A DNA stretch of 31,241 nt from NCBI GenBank assembly GCA_040382055.1, contig JBEIGE010000032.1, positions 1 to 31,241 of the forward strand, read 5' to 3'. The notes under the pieces were generated by a model. The model did no database searches and had not been told where the DNA came from. It saw only the letters and a program-made list of their open reading frames with translations. Shown piece by piece: positions 17,996 through 25,430 of this stretch. A program made the translations under genes and the position numbers. Numbering within the stretch: position 1 is the first letter of the stretch; the number at the start of each line of letters is the position of its first letter. This stretch comes from JBEIGE01 sp040382055. Lineage in GTDB: Bacteria > Pseudomonadota > Gammaproteobacteria > Burkholderiales > Burkholderiaceae_C.

Positions 17996-18763
17996 TCAGG
18001 CTGGATTGTCAATATCGATAAATTCATGATCCAGCCCTAATTGGGATGCAACAAAAGAAGCTACGGCAGGTGCGCCATAGCGTTCACTGGCATGATGACC
18101 GCAGGCAATAAAGCACACCCCGGTTTCGCGGGCGAGATGCGCCTGAGGCTCTGAAATCTCCCCGGTAATGAATACATCGGCACCGGCAGCAATGGCGGGT
18201 TCAAAAAAATTCTGTGCACCACCGGTGCACCACGCTATATTTTTAATAGCTTTAGATCTTGACCCAACAAGGGTTACGGTCCGCTTTGTTAGGGATTCTA
18301 TCTGCACCGCGAGTTGCTGGGCGTTGCCGGGCAGGGCGCTATTGCCATGTGGACCTGCTGTACCCATACAGCCAAGGTCCTGGTCACCGAACCGGCTGTT
18401 GATCTGCAAACCCAACTTCAATCCCAACTGCGCGTTGTTACCCAATTCAGGGTGCGCATCCAGCGGTAAATGGTAAGCATACAAATTGATGTTGTGCGCC
18501 AGCAACAAAGCCAACCGCTGCCTCATCCAGCCCACCACACGGCCATCCTGGCCACGCCAGAAGAGTCCGTGGTGGACCAAAATAGCGTCAGCACGCGCAG
18601 CAATGGCAGCTTCAATCAGGGCCAAGCTGGCAGTCACGCCAGAGACCAACTTACGTAACTCCAGGCACCCCTCAACCTGCAAGCCGTTGGGCCCATAGTC
18701 TTTAAAGCGCTCCGGGACAAGAAGTTCGTCCAGCGATCGCGTCAATTCCATCCGGTTTGTCAT
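17996..18763 (-). CDS. Nif3-like dinuclear metal center protein (YbgI family)
   Basis: A member of the Nif3/YbgI family, which form toroidal hexamers with two metals per subunit and are proposed GTP cyclohydrolase-like or hydrolase enzymes of unsettled role. The 255 residues carry family motifs: NGLQVEG near 24-30, the metal-binding VHHGLFWRG, DAHPELGNN, and CGHHASERYG with a His pair near the C-terminus. AAGGA is close to ATG 18763. It is followed by pdxA after 32 bases and preceded by the Cys-rich gene with a 23-base gap, so the three genes probably form one unit. Biological function is not known. Confidence 0.9.
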   Translation of the reverse strand: MTNRMELTRSLDELLVPERFKDYGPNGLQVEGCLELRKLVSGVTASLALIEAAIAARADAILVHHGLFWRGQDGRVVGWMRQRLALLLAHNINLYAYHLPLDAHPELGNNAQLGLKLGLQINSRFGDQDLGCMGTAGPHGNSALPGNAQQLAVQIESLTKRTVTLVGSRSKAIKNIAWCTGGAQNFFEPAIAAGADVFITGEISEPQAHLARETGVCFIACGHHASERYGAPAVASFVASQLGLDHEFIDIDNPA

Positions 18764-18786
18764 GGTCCTTATTCTCGAACAGTTTG

Positions 18787-19191
18787 TCAGTTCAATTCGC
18801 GGGCTGGCTTGTCTGGTGGCTTATCGATCACCAAGCTGCAATCACAGCCCTGCCCTGAAGCAATCCAGCGTTTGGCCATACGCCTCAAAACGGAGGCAAT
18901 GGCCCGCGCGAGAAACGGCTTGGCTCGACCCAAGCGGGCTGGAAGCGCGGTCATGGTGACAGAGAAAGGATCAGTCATTCCACCACAGCGGTACATCTGT
19001 AACGCTGGCTCCCACCTCAACGCGTGACATGCCCCGTGGCGCCGGCGGGATATCAGAACACCCAAAGGGCACGGCGCCACCAAGCAACACACGCCACAGC
19101 CGTTACACGGCTCGCCCATAGCCGGTTTTGCGGCGGCCAAAGGCTCGATGTGAATGATTTTGAAAGGTAAGTCCATGAATTCTTCGATCAT
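18787..19191 (-). CDS. Cys-rich putative Fe-S / zinc-binding protein (YkgJ-like)
   Basis: A 134-residue protein with nine cysteines: C29, C32, C35, C36, C41, C55, C69, C116 and C118. The CNGCGVCC cluster followed four residues later by another Cys resembles the YkgJ/COG0727 metal-binding family, which is annotated as zinc- or iron-chelating. A basic, helical segment (about 84-112) separates the last two Cys. No membrane segment or signal peptide is seen. ATG 19191 has no clear Shine-Dalgarno sequence; ATG 19176 (MDLPFK) is an alternative start. It is divergent from the DegS-type protease with 27 bases between and precedes the Nif3-like gene. Function is unknown. Confidence 0.75.
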   Translation of the reverse strand: MIEEFMDLPFKIIHIEPLAAAKPAMGEPCNGCGVCCLVAPCPLGVLISRRRHGACHALRWEPALQMYRCGGMTDPFSVTMTALPARLGRAKPFLARAIASVLRRMAKRWIASGQGCDCSLVIDKPPDKPARELN

Positions 19192-19205
19192 CCCACGGCG
19201 GACCC

Positions 19206-19211
19206 TACAAT
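19206..19211 (+). promoter_or_regulatory. Candidate -10 box of the DegS-like gene
   Basis: TACAAT lies seven bases before ATG 19219. A transcript would start at about 19218 and be nearly leaderless. The sequence 17 bases upstream (TTCGAT) is a poor -35 match. Confidence 0.3.
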
Positions 19212-19218
19212 TTCAGGC

Positions 19219-20364
19219 ATGAAACGAACCTGGTTACTGTTCTCCCAAGTTGTCACTGTCTTGCTTGCCAGCTATTTTGTTGTGGCTACGCTCAAGCCGG
19301 CTTGGATCGGGAAAAGCTCAGTGACTTCAACGGCCTTATCTGTGCTGGAAGCGCCTACCAACATCAATGCCCCGGCACCACCGGGCAGCCTGCGCAACGC
19401 CGCGAAAACCGCCGCACCGGCTGTGGTGAGTATCAACACCAGCAAGGCTGCACGGAAAAATCCGCACAACAGTGAGCCCTGGTTCAAGTATTTTTTTGGT
19501 GATCAGGCTGACGAACCCCAGGTCGGGCTTGGCAGCGGCGTGATCGTCAGCGCCAATGGCTACATCCTGACCAACAACCATGTGATTGAAGGGGCAGATG
19601 ACATTGAGGTCGTTCTCAATGACAACCGTGTTGCGCGGGCCAAGGTCATTGGCACGGATCCCGACAGCGACCTGGCGGTCTTGAAAATTGAACTCGACAA
19701 GCTGCCGGTCATCGTCCTGGGAAGTTCTGAGACCCTTCAAGTCGGGGACCAGGTGCTTGCCATTGGCAACCCCTTTGGAGTGGGTCAAACCGTGACCAGC
19801 GGCATCGTGAGTGCCCTGGGCCGCAATCAGTTGGGCATCAACACGTTCGAAAATTTCATCCAGACTGATGCCGCCATCAACCCGGGTAATTCAGGTGGCG
19901 CGTTGGTCGATACCCTGGGTAACCTGCAAGGCATCAACACAGCCATTTACTCCCGCTCGGGCGGCAGCATGGGCATAGGCTTTGCCATCCCGGTTTCAAC
20001 GGCCAAGATGGTTCTTCAAAGTATTGTTGCAGAAGGCCAGGTCACCCGCGGCTGGATTGGCGTTGAGCCCAATGAACTATCACCCGAATTGGCCACAACA
20101 TTTGGTGTGAAACAAACCCAAGGTGTCATCATCACCGGCGTTTTGCAAAATGGGCCTGCTGCCTTGGCGGGGATTCGGCCGGGCGATGTTGTCGCCAGCG
20201 TTGCAAATCAGCCCGTGAGCAACGTGTCCGAGCTACTTACCGGAGTTGCCGCTCTTAAACCTGGCCAATCCGCCTCCATCGGGCTGATTCGACAAGACAA
20301 AAAACTGACCGTTGAAATTACACCTGGCACGCGCCCCAAGCCACGCCGGCAACCACAACGCTGA
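19219..20364 (+). CDS. DegS/AlgW-type trypsin-like serine protease with one PDZ domain
   Basis: A periplasmic, inner-membrane-anchored Do-family serine protease. The 381 residues show a membrane anchor (about 5-24), the protease domain with catalytic triad H121 (NNHVIEG), D151 (DSDLAVL) and S225 (GNSGGA), and a single PDZ domain (about 283-367), followed by a short basic tail. One PDZ domain plus an N-terminal anchor is the DegS/AlgW layout; DegP and DegQ have two PDZ domains. DegS cleaves the anti-sigma factor RseA after sensing unfolded outer-membrane proteins, but no rseA or rpoE is in this window, so that role is inferred. It is convergent with tatC, with 22 bases between the stops. Confidence 0.92.
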   Translation: MKRTWLLFSQVVTVLLASYFVVATLKPAWIGKSSVTSTALSVLEAPTNINAPAPPGSLRNAAKTAAPAVVSINTSKAARKNPHNSEPWFKYFFGDQADEPQVGLGSGVIVSANGYILTNNHVIEGADDIEVVLNDNRVARAKVIGTDPDSDLAVLKIELDKLPVIVLGSSETLQVGDQVLAIGNPFGVGQTVTSGIVSALGRNQLGINTFENFIQTDAAINPGNSGGALVDTLGNLQGINTAIYSRSGGSMGIGFAIPVSTAKMVLQSIVAEGQVTRGWIGVEPNELSPELATTFGVKQTQGVIITGVLQNGPAALAGIRPGDVVASVANQPVSNVSELLTGVAALKPGQSASIGLIRQDKKLTVEITPGTRPKPRRQPQR

Positions 20365-20386
20365 TCCGTCACTGAACTGCCCGGGA

Positions 20387-21175
20387 TCAGGACTGGGCAG
20401 CCTCGGTATCAGCAGGTGCCTGGGTATGTTTGATAAAGAGTACCGCCGCCCAGATTCCTATTTCATAAAGCAAGCACATGGGAATGGCCAGAGCCAGTTG
20501 AGACACCACATCGGGCGGGGTCACGATGGCGGCAATGATGAACGCCAGCACCACAAAATAACCGCGGAAGTCCTTGAGCTTCTGGATACTCACAATATTC
20601 ATGCGGGCCAGTACGATGACCACGATGGGCACCTCAAACGCCAGACCGAAGGCGATGAACATGGTGAGCACAAAGCTGAGGTAGGCCTCAATGTCAGGCG
20701 CAGCGGTAATACTTTTAGGCGCAAAGCTCTGGATAAAGCTGAACACCTGGCCAAAGACAAAAAAGTAGCAGAACGCAACACCAATGAAAAACAGTACAGA
20801 GCTCGATACAACCAAGGGCAACACCAGTTTTTTCTCATGGGTGTAGAGCCCTGGCGCCACAAAGGCCCAGACCTGGTAGAGCACCACCGGCAACGCAAGT
20901 AAAAAAGCGGCCATCAGCATGATTTTGATGGGCACCATAAAAGGGGAAATCACCGAGGTGGCAATCAATGTTGCACCCTTGGGCAGATGGGCCACCAGTG
21001 GCTCTGCCAGGATGTCGTACAGGGCTGCCGGGCCAGGGAAAAGCGCCAGAATAATGGCGGCAACCCCGATCGCAGCCATGGCGCGCACCAAGCGGTCCCG
21101 CAACTCCATCAGGTGCTGGACAAACGGCTGCTCCGTGCCAGCCAATTCATCTGTTTTGGTTTGATCTTCTGCCAT
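20387..21175 (-). CDS. tatC: Twin-arginine translocase subunit TatC
   Basis: TatC is the polytopic receptor that, with TatB, recognises twin-arginine signal peptides. The 262 residues show the family opening QPFVQHLMELRDRLVRA near 16-32, which includes the cytoplasmic signal-peptide-binding Glu and Arg residues, then six hydrophobic segments and the FGLAFEVPIVVIVL segment in the fifth helix region. It is the last gene of tatABC, starting 37 bases after tatB. The C-terminal tail is short and charged, ending in EAAQS. Confidence 0.96.
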   Translation of the reverse strand: MAEDQTKTDELAGTEQPFVQHLMELRDRLVRAMAAIGVAAIILALFPGPAALYDILAEPLVAHLPKGATLIATSVISPFMVPIKIMLMAAFLLALPVVLYQVWAFVAPGLYTHEKKLVLPLVVSSSVLFFIGVAFCYFFVFGQVFSFIQSFAPKSITAAPDIEAYLSFVLTMFIAFGLAFEVPIVVIVLARMNIVSIQKLKDFRGYFVVLAFIIAAIVTPPDVVSQLALAIPMCLLYEIGIWAAVLFIKHTQAPADTEAAQS

Positions 21176-21212
21176 GCCGGATGTCTTTATTGCTTGGAAG
21201 CCGTGTGTTTAT

Positions 21213-21680
21213 TCAGCTCAGCTTTTGAGGCCGGTACCGTGACACGCGGGCAGCGCCTGAGAGGGCTTTGGTCCGAATACCCGCATGGGCCTTGTACCAG
21301 CTGGGTGTCGCACCCTGTTTGATGCGCCAGCGCTTGCCGGGGTGTTTGTAGACGGGCATTACATCAAGTGGGGGTTCTTGCAGGGCCGTCGAGTCCAAGC
21401 CGGAGGTGGCATCGGCCCAGTTTTTTTCGAAGTCACTGGCATGGGTCTGAACAGAGGACTCCACATCACGCGCTGCGTCCTCCATGCTTTCCTTCATCTT
21501 TTTGAGGTCATCGAGCTCCATGGAGCGGTTGACCTCGGATTTGACGTCTGAGACGTACCGTTGGGCTTTACCGATCAACGCACCCAACGTACGAGCGACA
21601 CGCGGCAACTTCTCCGGTCCAATGACGATCAATGCCACCGCACCTATCAGCGCAATCTTGGAAATACCCAGATCGATCAT
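21213..21680 (-). CDS. tatB: Sec-independent protein translocase subunit TatB
   Basis: TatB pairs with TatC in the signal-peptide receptor. The 155 residues have an N-terminal membrane helix (about 5-22) with the conserved MIDLGISKIALIGAVALIVIG and GPEKLPRVARTLG hinge, then an amphipathic helix (about 25-95) and a less conserved C-terminal tail. ATG 21680 directly abuts an 11-bp perfect stem-loop; the only Shine-Dalgarno-like bases (AAGG) are inside its 3' arm, so translation of tatB may be restrained. It lies between tatA and tatC, the standard order. Confidence 0.95.
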   Translation of the reverse strand: MIDLGISKIALIGAVALIVIGPEKLPRVARTLGALIGKAQRYVSDVKSEVNRSMELDDLKKMKESMEDAARDVESSVQTHASDFEKNWADATSGLDSTALQEPPLDVMPVYKHPGKRWRIKQGATPSWYKAHAGIRTKALSGAARVSRYRPQKLS

Positions 21681-21709
21681 TTTTGCCTTAAGAGCCCGTT
21701 AAGGCAAAA
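21681..21709 (-). promoter_or_regulatory. Perfect stem-loop covering the tatB ribosome-binding site
   Basis: On the coding (minus) strand TTTTGCCTTAA, a seven-base loop CGGGCTC and TTAAGGCAAAA form an 11-bp perfect inverted repeat that ends at the base before the tatB ATG. The Shine-Dalgarno-like AAGG lies in the 3' arm. It fills 29 of the 36 bases between tatA and tatB. It is not followed by a T tract on this strand, so it is more likely a translational control element or 3'-end stabiliser than a terminator. Confidence 0.6.
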
Positions 21710-21716
21710 GAGCGCA

Positions 21717-21968
21717 TCAGGACTTCTGCTTGGCTTCAACGTCAATGGTGGTTTTTTCAGCCGGCGCAACTGTGGCGGCTACTTGGGCAGCAGGAGCACC
21801 GGGCTTTTCTTCTGCCGCAGCGCCAGTGCCGCCCTCTTTCATGCCGTCCTTGAATCCCTTGACCGCACCACCAAGATCGCCGCCAAGGTTTTTGAGCTTT
21901 TTGGTTCCAAAGACCATCACAACGATCAACAGAACAACCAACCAATGCCAAATTGAAAAAGAACCCAT
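21717..21968 (-). CDS. tatA: Sec-independent protein translocase subunit TatA
   Basis: TatA forms the oligomeric channel of the Tat system. The 83 residues have a short N-terminal membrane helix (about 6-20), the FGTKKLKNLGGDLGGAVKGFKDG hinge and amphipathic helix typical of TatA, and an Ala/Lys/Glu-rich tail. TAGGAG is six bases before ATG 21968. A stable hairpin occurs about 48 bases upstream of the ATG. It follows the HIT gene after 109 bases in the same direction. Confidence 0.96.
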   Translation of the reverse strand: MGSFSIWHWLVVLLIVVMVFGTKKLKNLGGDLGGAVKGFKDGMKEGGTGAAAEEKPGAPAAQVAATVAPAEKTTIDVEAKQKS

Positions 21969-22015
21969 AAGTCACTCCTAAGGAATTAGCAGATTTTAGA
22001 CGGCATAGGGACCAA

Positions 22016-22030
22016 GTCGCGCAACGCGAC
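22016..22030 (-). promoter_or_regulatory. Short GC-rich hairpin upstream of tatA
   Basis: GTCGCG and CGCGAC form a perfect 6-bp stem with a three-base loop, 48 bases before the tatA ATG and 48 bases beyond the HIT gene stop. It lacks a T tract on the minus strand, so it is not a standard terminator. It may mark mRNA processing or partial polarity between the HIT gene and tatA; this is conjecture. Confidence 0.35.
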
Positions 22031-22077
22031 AATTCATCCCTTCAAAAGCTCAAGTTTCACATCTTCCCCACCATTGC

Positions 22078-22452
22078 CTAGCCCTTGAGCCAGGGCCTGG
22101 GTCCGCCCATAACGTGAATGTGCAGGTGATGCACTTCCTGCCCCCCTTCGGTGCCGGTATTACTGACAATGCGAAAGCCGCCTTGCGGGTAAGGACGGCA
22201 GCCTTCTTGCAGCGCCAGTTGCGGAGCCAGCACCATCATCCGGCCAAGCAGGGCCGCATCCTGGGGCCCAAGATGCGCGAACGAGACAATATGTTGTTTT
22301 GGAATCATCAAAAAATGCACCGGTGCCCAGGGATTTATGTCATGAAAGACATAAATCTCATCATCCTGGTAGACCATTTTGGAAGGGATCCGACCCTCAA
22401 CGATTTTGCAAAAAATGCAATCCGGATCGCGGGACTGATCAGATGAACTCAT
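22078..22452 (-). CDS. Histidine triad (HIT) nucleotide-binding protein, HinT-like
   Basis: HinT-type proteins hydrolyse adenosine phosphoramidates such as AMP-lysine. The 124 residues carry the catalytic triad motif H109-L-H111-I-H113 near the C-terminus, plus the N-terminal zinc-type CIFC (C12, C15) and CKIVEGRIPS stretch usual in bacterial HinT. It overlaps the end of the DUF4870-like gene by 14 bases, suggesting coupled translation. The position between his and tat genes is common in betaproteobacteria. The physiological substrate is not known here. Confidence 0.93.
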   Translation of the reverse strand: MSSSDQSRDPDCIFCKIVEGRIPSKMVYQDDEIYVFHDINPWAPVHFLMIPKQHIVSFAHLGPQDAALLGRMMVLAPQLALQEGCRPYPQGGFRIVSNTGTEGGQEVHHLHIHVMGGPRPWLKG

Positions 22453-22861
22453 CTTTACTCTCCATGGGCTGCCCTTTGTTCATTCGGACCATGCCTTTAA
22501 TGATTCGGTACAAAAACCAGATCGAGACCATCATCCAGGCTATCCATCCGGGTAACACAAATAAAAACCACAAGGGCCCTGTTACAGCGTAGAGCAATGC
22601 TGCAATCAAGACCGTGCGGATGCGCCAGGTGAAATGGGAGGCGTGCCAGGAGCCCTGCGCATCCTGACGCTTGACCAGATCAATCACCAAGGCCACAAGC
22701 AGCAAAACCGGACCGAGTTGCGCGCCAGGCACCAAAGCACCAACGGCCACGATCAGGTGCAGGATATAGCTGACTGTACCCACGGTGGTGAGCGACTGCA
22801 CTCTTTCAAGCTCACGAGCATCTGCAGCTCGGGGCTCAAAGTTCTGCGGTTCAGGGCTCAA
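22439..22861 (-). CDS. DUF4870-like small membrane protein
   Basis: The 140 residues hold a soluble N-terminal part (about 1-25) and three or four hydrophobic segments, near 30-45, 50-62, 86-103 and 104-122, then a charged C-terminus with MVRMNKGQPM. The pattern SYILHLIVAVGALVPG with later WHASHFTWRIRT and YRIIKGMVRMNKGQPM matches DUF4870-type (TIM44-like region) membrane proteins of betaproteobacteria. The start overlaps the hisE stop by four bases (ATGA), and the stop region overlaps the HIT gene. No function is known; the tight overlap with hisE argues that it is expressed with the his genes. Confidence 0.8.
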   Translation of the reverse strand: MSPEPQNFEPRAADARELERVQSLTTVGTVSYILHLIVAVGALVPGAQLGPVLLLVALVIDLVKRQDAQGSWHASHFTWRIRTVLIAALLYAVTGPLWFLFVLPGWIAWMMVSIWFLYRIIKGMVRMNKGQPMESKDEFI

Positions 22862-23262
22862 GGCGCATTCCCCTCGCGGGCCAAGACCTTACGCAGGGCT
22901 TTTTCTTCCAGGCCACTGGTACCCTCACGCCGCTCCAGTTCATGCAGTACATCAGCAGGCTTTAAACCATAGTGGGCCAGGGCAATCATGCAGTGAAACC
23001 ACAAATCAGCCATTTCGCCAATAATTTTGGCTTTGTCCGATCCATGGTCAGCGTCTTTGGCTGCCATGACGACTTCAGTGGCTTCTTCACCGATTTTTTT
23101 CAGAAACGCGTCAGGCCCCTGATGCAGCAAGCGGGCCACATAGCTTTTTTCTGGATCACCTCCTCGGGCAGGCAGACGGCTTTCTATCACGCCGGCCAGG
23201 CGAACAAAAGCATCTTGCGAATCAGGTGTACCGGGAACGGCTGCAAATTTACTGGAAGTCAT
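22858..23262 (-). CDS. hisE: Phosphoribosyl-ATP diphosphatase
   Basis: HisE removes diphosphate from phosphoribosyl-ATP, step two of histidine synthesis. The 134 residues include the MazG-like metal-binding helices: KIGEEATEVVMAAKD around 56-70 with the acidic EExxE-type pattern, and IGEMADLWFHCMIAL further on. The N-terminus of about 20 residues precedes the fold. It is separate from hisI, as is usual in betaproteobacteria; in enteric bacteria the two are fused. It starts 51 bases after hisI and its stop overlaps the next gene by four bases. Confidence 0.96.
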   Translation of the reverse strand: MTSSKFAAVPGTPDSQDAFVRLAGVIESRLPARGGDPEKSYVARLLHQGPDAFLKKIGEEATEVVMAAKDADHGSDKAKIIGEMADLWFHCMIALAHYGLKPADVLHELERREGTSGLEEKALRKVLAREGNAP

Positions 23263-23313
23263 ATCAACCCGTTCATGATGAGAATTTACGGCACATACTG
23301 GTCAAGGTGCAAG

Positions 23314-23709
23314 TTAGGCTTGTTTATAGATGGACCCTGGGTCCTTCAGAACCGGCTCGCTGGCCTGCCAGACACCATTGCGCAAGACACTGAAAAAACA
23401 GCTGTGCCGCCCGGTGTGACAGGCTATGCCAGGGTCGTGACCAAGTTGGGATACTTGCAGCAACACGACATCATTGTCACAGTCAATGCGGATCTCATGA
23501 ACGGTCTGGACATGGCCTGATTCTTCGCCCTTGAACCACAGCTTGTTGCGGGAGCGGCTGAAATAAACCGCGCGGCCCAGCTCCGCCGTTTTTTCAAGGG
23601 CTTCACGGTTCATCCAGGCAAACATCAGGACATCGCGGCTGCTGGCCTCCTGCGCAATCACCGGCACCAGGCCTTGCCCATCCCACTTGATTTCATCTAG
23701 CCAGTTCAT
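23314..23709 (-). CDS. hisI: Phosphoribosyl-AMP cyclohydrolase
   Basis: HisI opens the adenine ring of phosphoribosyl-AMP, step three of histidine synthesis, with zinc and magnesium. The 131 residues show the family segments VLMFAWMNREAL (27-38), YFSRSRNKLWFKGEESGHVQ, and the metal-binding acidic/Cys residues D76, C77, D78 with C97 and C104 in ACHTGRHSC. It begins 14 bases after hisF. It is a stand-alone enzyme without HisE fused. Confidence 0.97.
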   Translation of the reverse strand: MNWLDEIKWDGQGLVPVIAQEASSRDVLMFAWMNREALEKTAELGRAVYFSRSRNKLWFKGEESGHVQTVHEIRIDCDNDVVLLQVSQLGHDPGIACHTGRHSCFFSVLRNGVWQASEPVLKDPGSIYKQA

Positions 23710-23723
23710 GCCGGGATTGTGGC

Positions 23724-24503
23724 TTAGAGACGCACCGCAATGCCACGCTGCGCCATGCGTGCCTTGGCCTGCGCAATGGTGAACTCACCATAATGAAAAA
23801 TGCTTGCGGCAAGCACTGCGTCAGCGCCACCAATCTTGATGCCGTCTGCCAGATCATCCAGGTTGCCCACACCCCCAGAAGCAATCACCGGAACGCTCAC
23901 AGCATCACTGACCGCGCGCGTCAGCGCCAGATCAAAACCGGCTTTGGTACCGTCCCGGTCCATGCTGGTCAGCAGGATTTCCCCGGCCCCGGCCAAGGCC
24001 ATATCTTTGGCCCAGCTCACTGCATCCAGACCGGTATTTTTACGTCCACCGTGGCTGTAGACATCCCAGCCCTCGCCCCGGTCAAGCAAGTCGTCGCCGA
24101 AGCGGCGCTTGGCATCAATGGCCACCACGATGCACTGCGCACCGTACCTTCGGGAGGCATCCCGAATCACCTGCGGATTGGCAATTGCGGCAGAGTTAAA
24201 GCTGGTCTTGTCAGCACCGGCATTGAGCAGTCTGCGAACATCCTCTACCGTACGCACCCCGCCACCCACGGTCAGCGGAATGAACACCTGGGAGGCCACA
24301 GCTTCGATGATGTGCAGGATCAGATCGCGCTCGTCGCTGGTGGCGGTAATGTCCAGAAAGGTCAGCTCATCGGCACCCTGGTCGTTGTAGCGGGCCGCAA
24401 TTTCAACCGGATCGCCAGCATCGCGAAGCGCTACAAAATTGGTTCCCTTGACCACGCGACCACCTGTTACGTCCAGGCAAGGAATGATTCGTTTGGCAAG
24501 CAT
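23724..24503 (-). CDS. hisF: Imidazole glycerol phosphate synthase, cyclase subunit
   Basis: HisF is the TIM-barrel half of the HisHF synthase and uses ammonia from HisH to close the imidazole ring. With ATG 24503 it has 259 residues. The catalytic acids D11 (IIPCLDV) and D130 (VVAIDAK) are present, as are phosphate-binding GGGVRT (80-85) and ASGGVGN. The frame is open upstream to an ATG at 24596, which would add 31 residues, but the family begins at MLAKRI. ATG 24503 has no Shine-Dalgarno sequence and is preceded six bases earlier by TACAAT. An unusually wide 141-base gap separates it from hisA. Confidence 0.96.
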   Translation of the reverse strand: MLAKRIIPCLDVTGGRVVKGTNFVALRDAGDPVEIAARYNDQGADELTFLDITATSDERDLILHIIEAVASQVFIPLTVGGGVRTVEDVRRLLNAGADKTSFNSAAIANPQVIRDASRRYGAQCIVVAIDAKRRFGDDLLDRGEGWDVYSHGGRKNTGLDAVSWAKDMALAGAGEILLTSMDRDGTKAGFDLALTRAVSDAVSVPVIASGGVGNLDDLADGIKIGGADAVLAASIFHYGEFTIAQAKARMAQRGIAVRL

Positions 24504-24644
24504 GCGCCGATTGTAGTGGTGGCTGTTGACGCATAGCGGTGAAACTTGTGTCGAGTTACCCGCCAAACGCAAGTCCAGGACCCATGCGGGCCCCACGGGT
24601 TGCGCTCCTTGGCGCTGGCTAATTCAGGTTAACGCGCAAAATGT
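24504..24644 (-). other. Wide hisA-hisF gap with possible hairpin and internal -10 box
   Basis: This 141-base gap is the largest inside the his cluster. On the minus strand CCCGTG and CATGGG can pair around a GC-rich core, and TACAAT (24510-24515) lies six bases before the hisF ATG without a good -35. An in-frame ATG at 24596 could extend HisF. No separate gene is visible. Confidence 0.4.
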
Positions 24645-25385
24645 TCAGCCGTTAAGCTCATCGGCCAGTATTTGAGCTGCTTCAAAGTCGAGATCACCAG
24701 TGTAGATGGCCCGGCCACAGATCACGCCCTCAATACCTTCATCTTCGACGGCGCAGAGAGACTCAATGTCTGTCAGGTTACTCAGACCTCCCGAGGCAAT
24801 GACGGGGATCGTCAATGCCTGGGCCAGTTTGACTGTAGCGGCGATATTGATACCCGAGAGCATGCCGTCCCGGCCTATATCGGTGTAGATGATGGACTCG
24901 ACGCCGTAATCCTCGAATTTTTTCCCCAGATCCACCACCTCGTGACGTGTGAGTTTGCTCCAGCCGTCAGTAGCTACCTTGCCCCCTTTGGCGTCCAGAC
25001 CGACGATGATATGCCCGCCGAATGCCGTGCAAGCATCCTGCAAGAACCCCGGGTTCTTGACGGCAGCCGTACCAATAATGACAAAGCGCAGGCCGGCGTC
25101 CAGGTAGCGCTCAATGGTGTCAAGATCCCGGATACCGCCGCCGAGCTGAACGTCAACCTCGCTGCCCACTTCTTTGAGGATTTTACGGATGGCCATCTCG
25201 TTCTTGGGTTGACCGGCAAAAGCACCATTCAGATCAACCAGATGCAGACGGCGCGCGCCTTTGTCTACCCAGCGGCGCGCCATCACAACGGGGTCTTCCC
25301 CAAAGGTGGTGGACTGATCCATATCGCCCTGCTTGAGGCGAACACAGTGGCCGTCTTTCAAATCAATGGCAGGAATTAAAAGCAT
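24645..25385 (-). CDS. hisA: ProFAR isomerase (HisA)
   Basis: HisA isomerises ProFAR to PRFAR, the step before HisHF. It is a TIM barrel of 246 residues, the normal length. Catalytic D8 in IPAIDLKDG and the second acid in VGLDAKGGK are present, with phosphate-binding QLGGGIRD and ASGGLSN loops. The sequence VVDLGKKFEDYGVESIIYTDIGRDGM is typical of HisA rather than HisF or TrpA. It starts 45 bases after hisH. Confidence 0.97.
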   Translation of the reverse strand: MLLIPAIDLKDGHCVRLKQGDMDQSTTFGEDPVVMARRWVDKGARRLHLVDLNGAFAGQPKNEMAIRKILKEVGSEVDVQLGGGIRDLDTIERYLDAGLRFVIIGTAAVKNPGFLQDACTAFGGHIIVGLDAKGGKVATDGWSKLTRHEVVDLGKKFEDYGVESIIYTDIGRDGMLSGINIAATVKLAQALTIPVIASGGLSNLTDIESLCAVEDEGIEGVICGRAIYTGDLDFEAAQILADELNG

Positions 25386-25430
25386 GGTGCAGCAAAGTAG
25401 GGAACGGAAGTGGGTGTTTCTGGAGCCGGT

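Noticed and set aside
20377..20400. CTGCCC/GGGCAG inverted repeat between the converging protease and tatC genes, a possible bidirectional terminator
   Set aside because: Only six base pairs with a 12-base loop, overlaps the tatC end, and no T tract on either strand.
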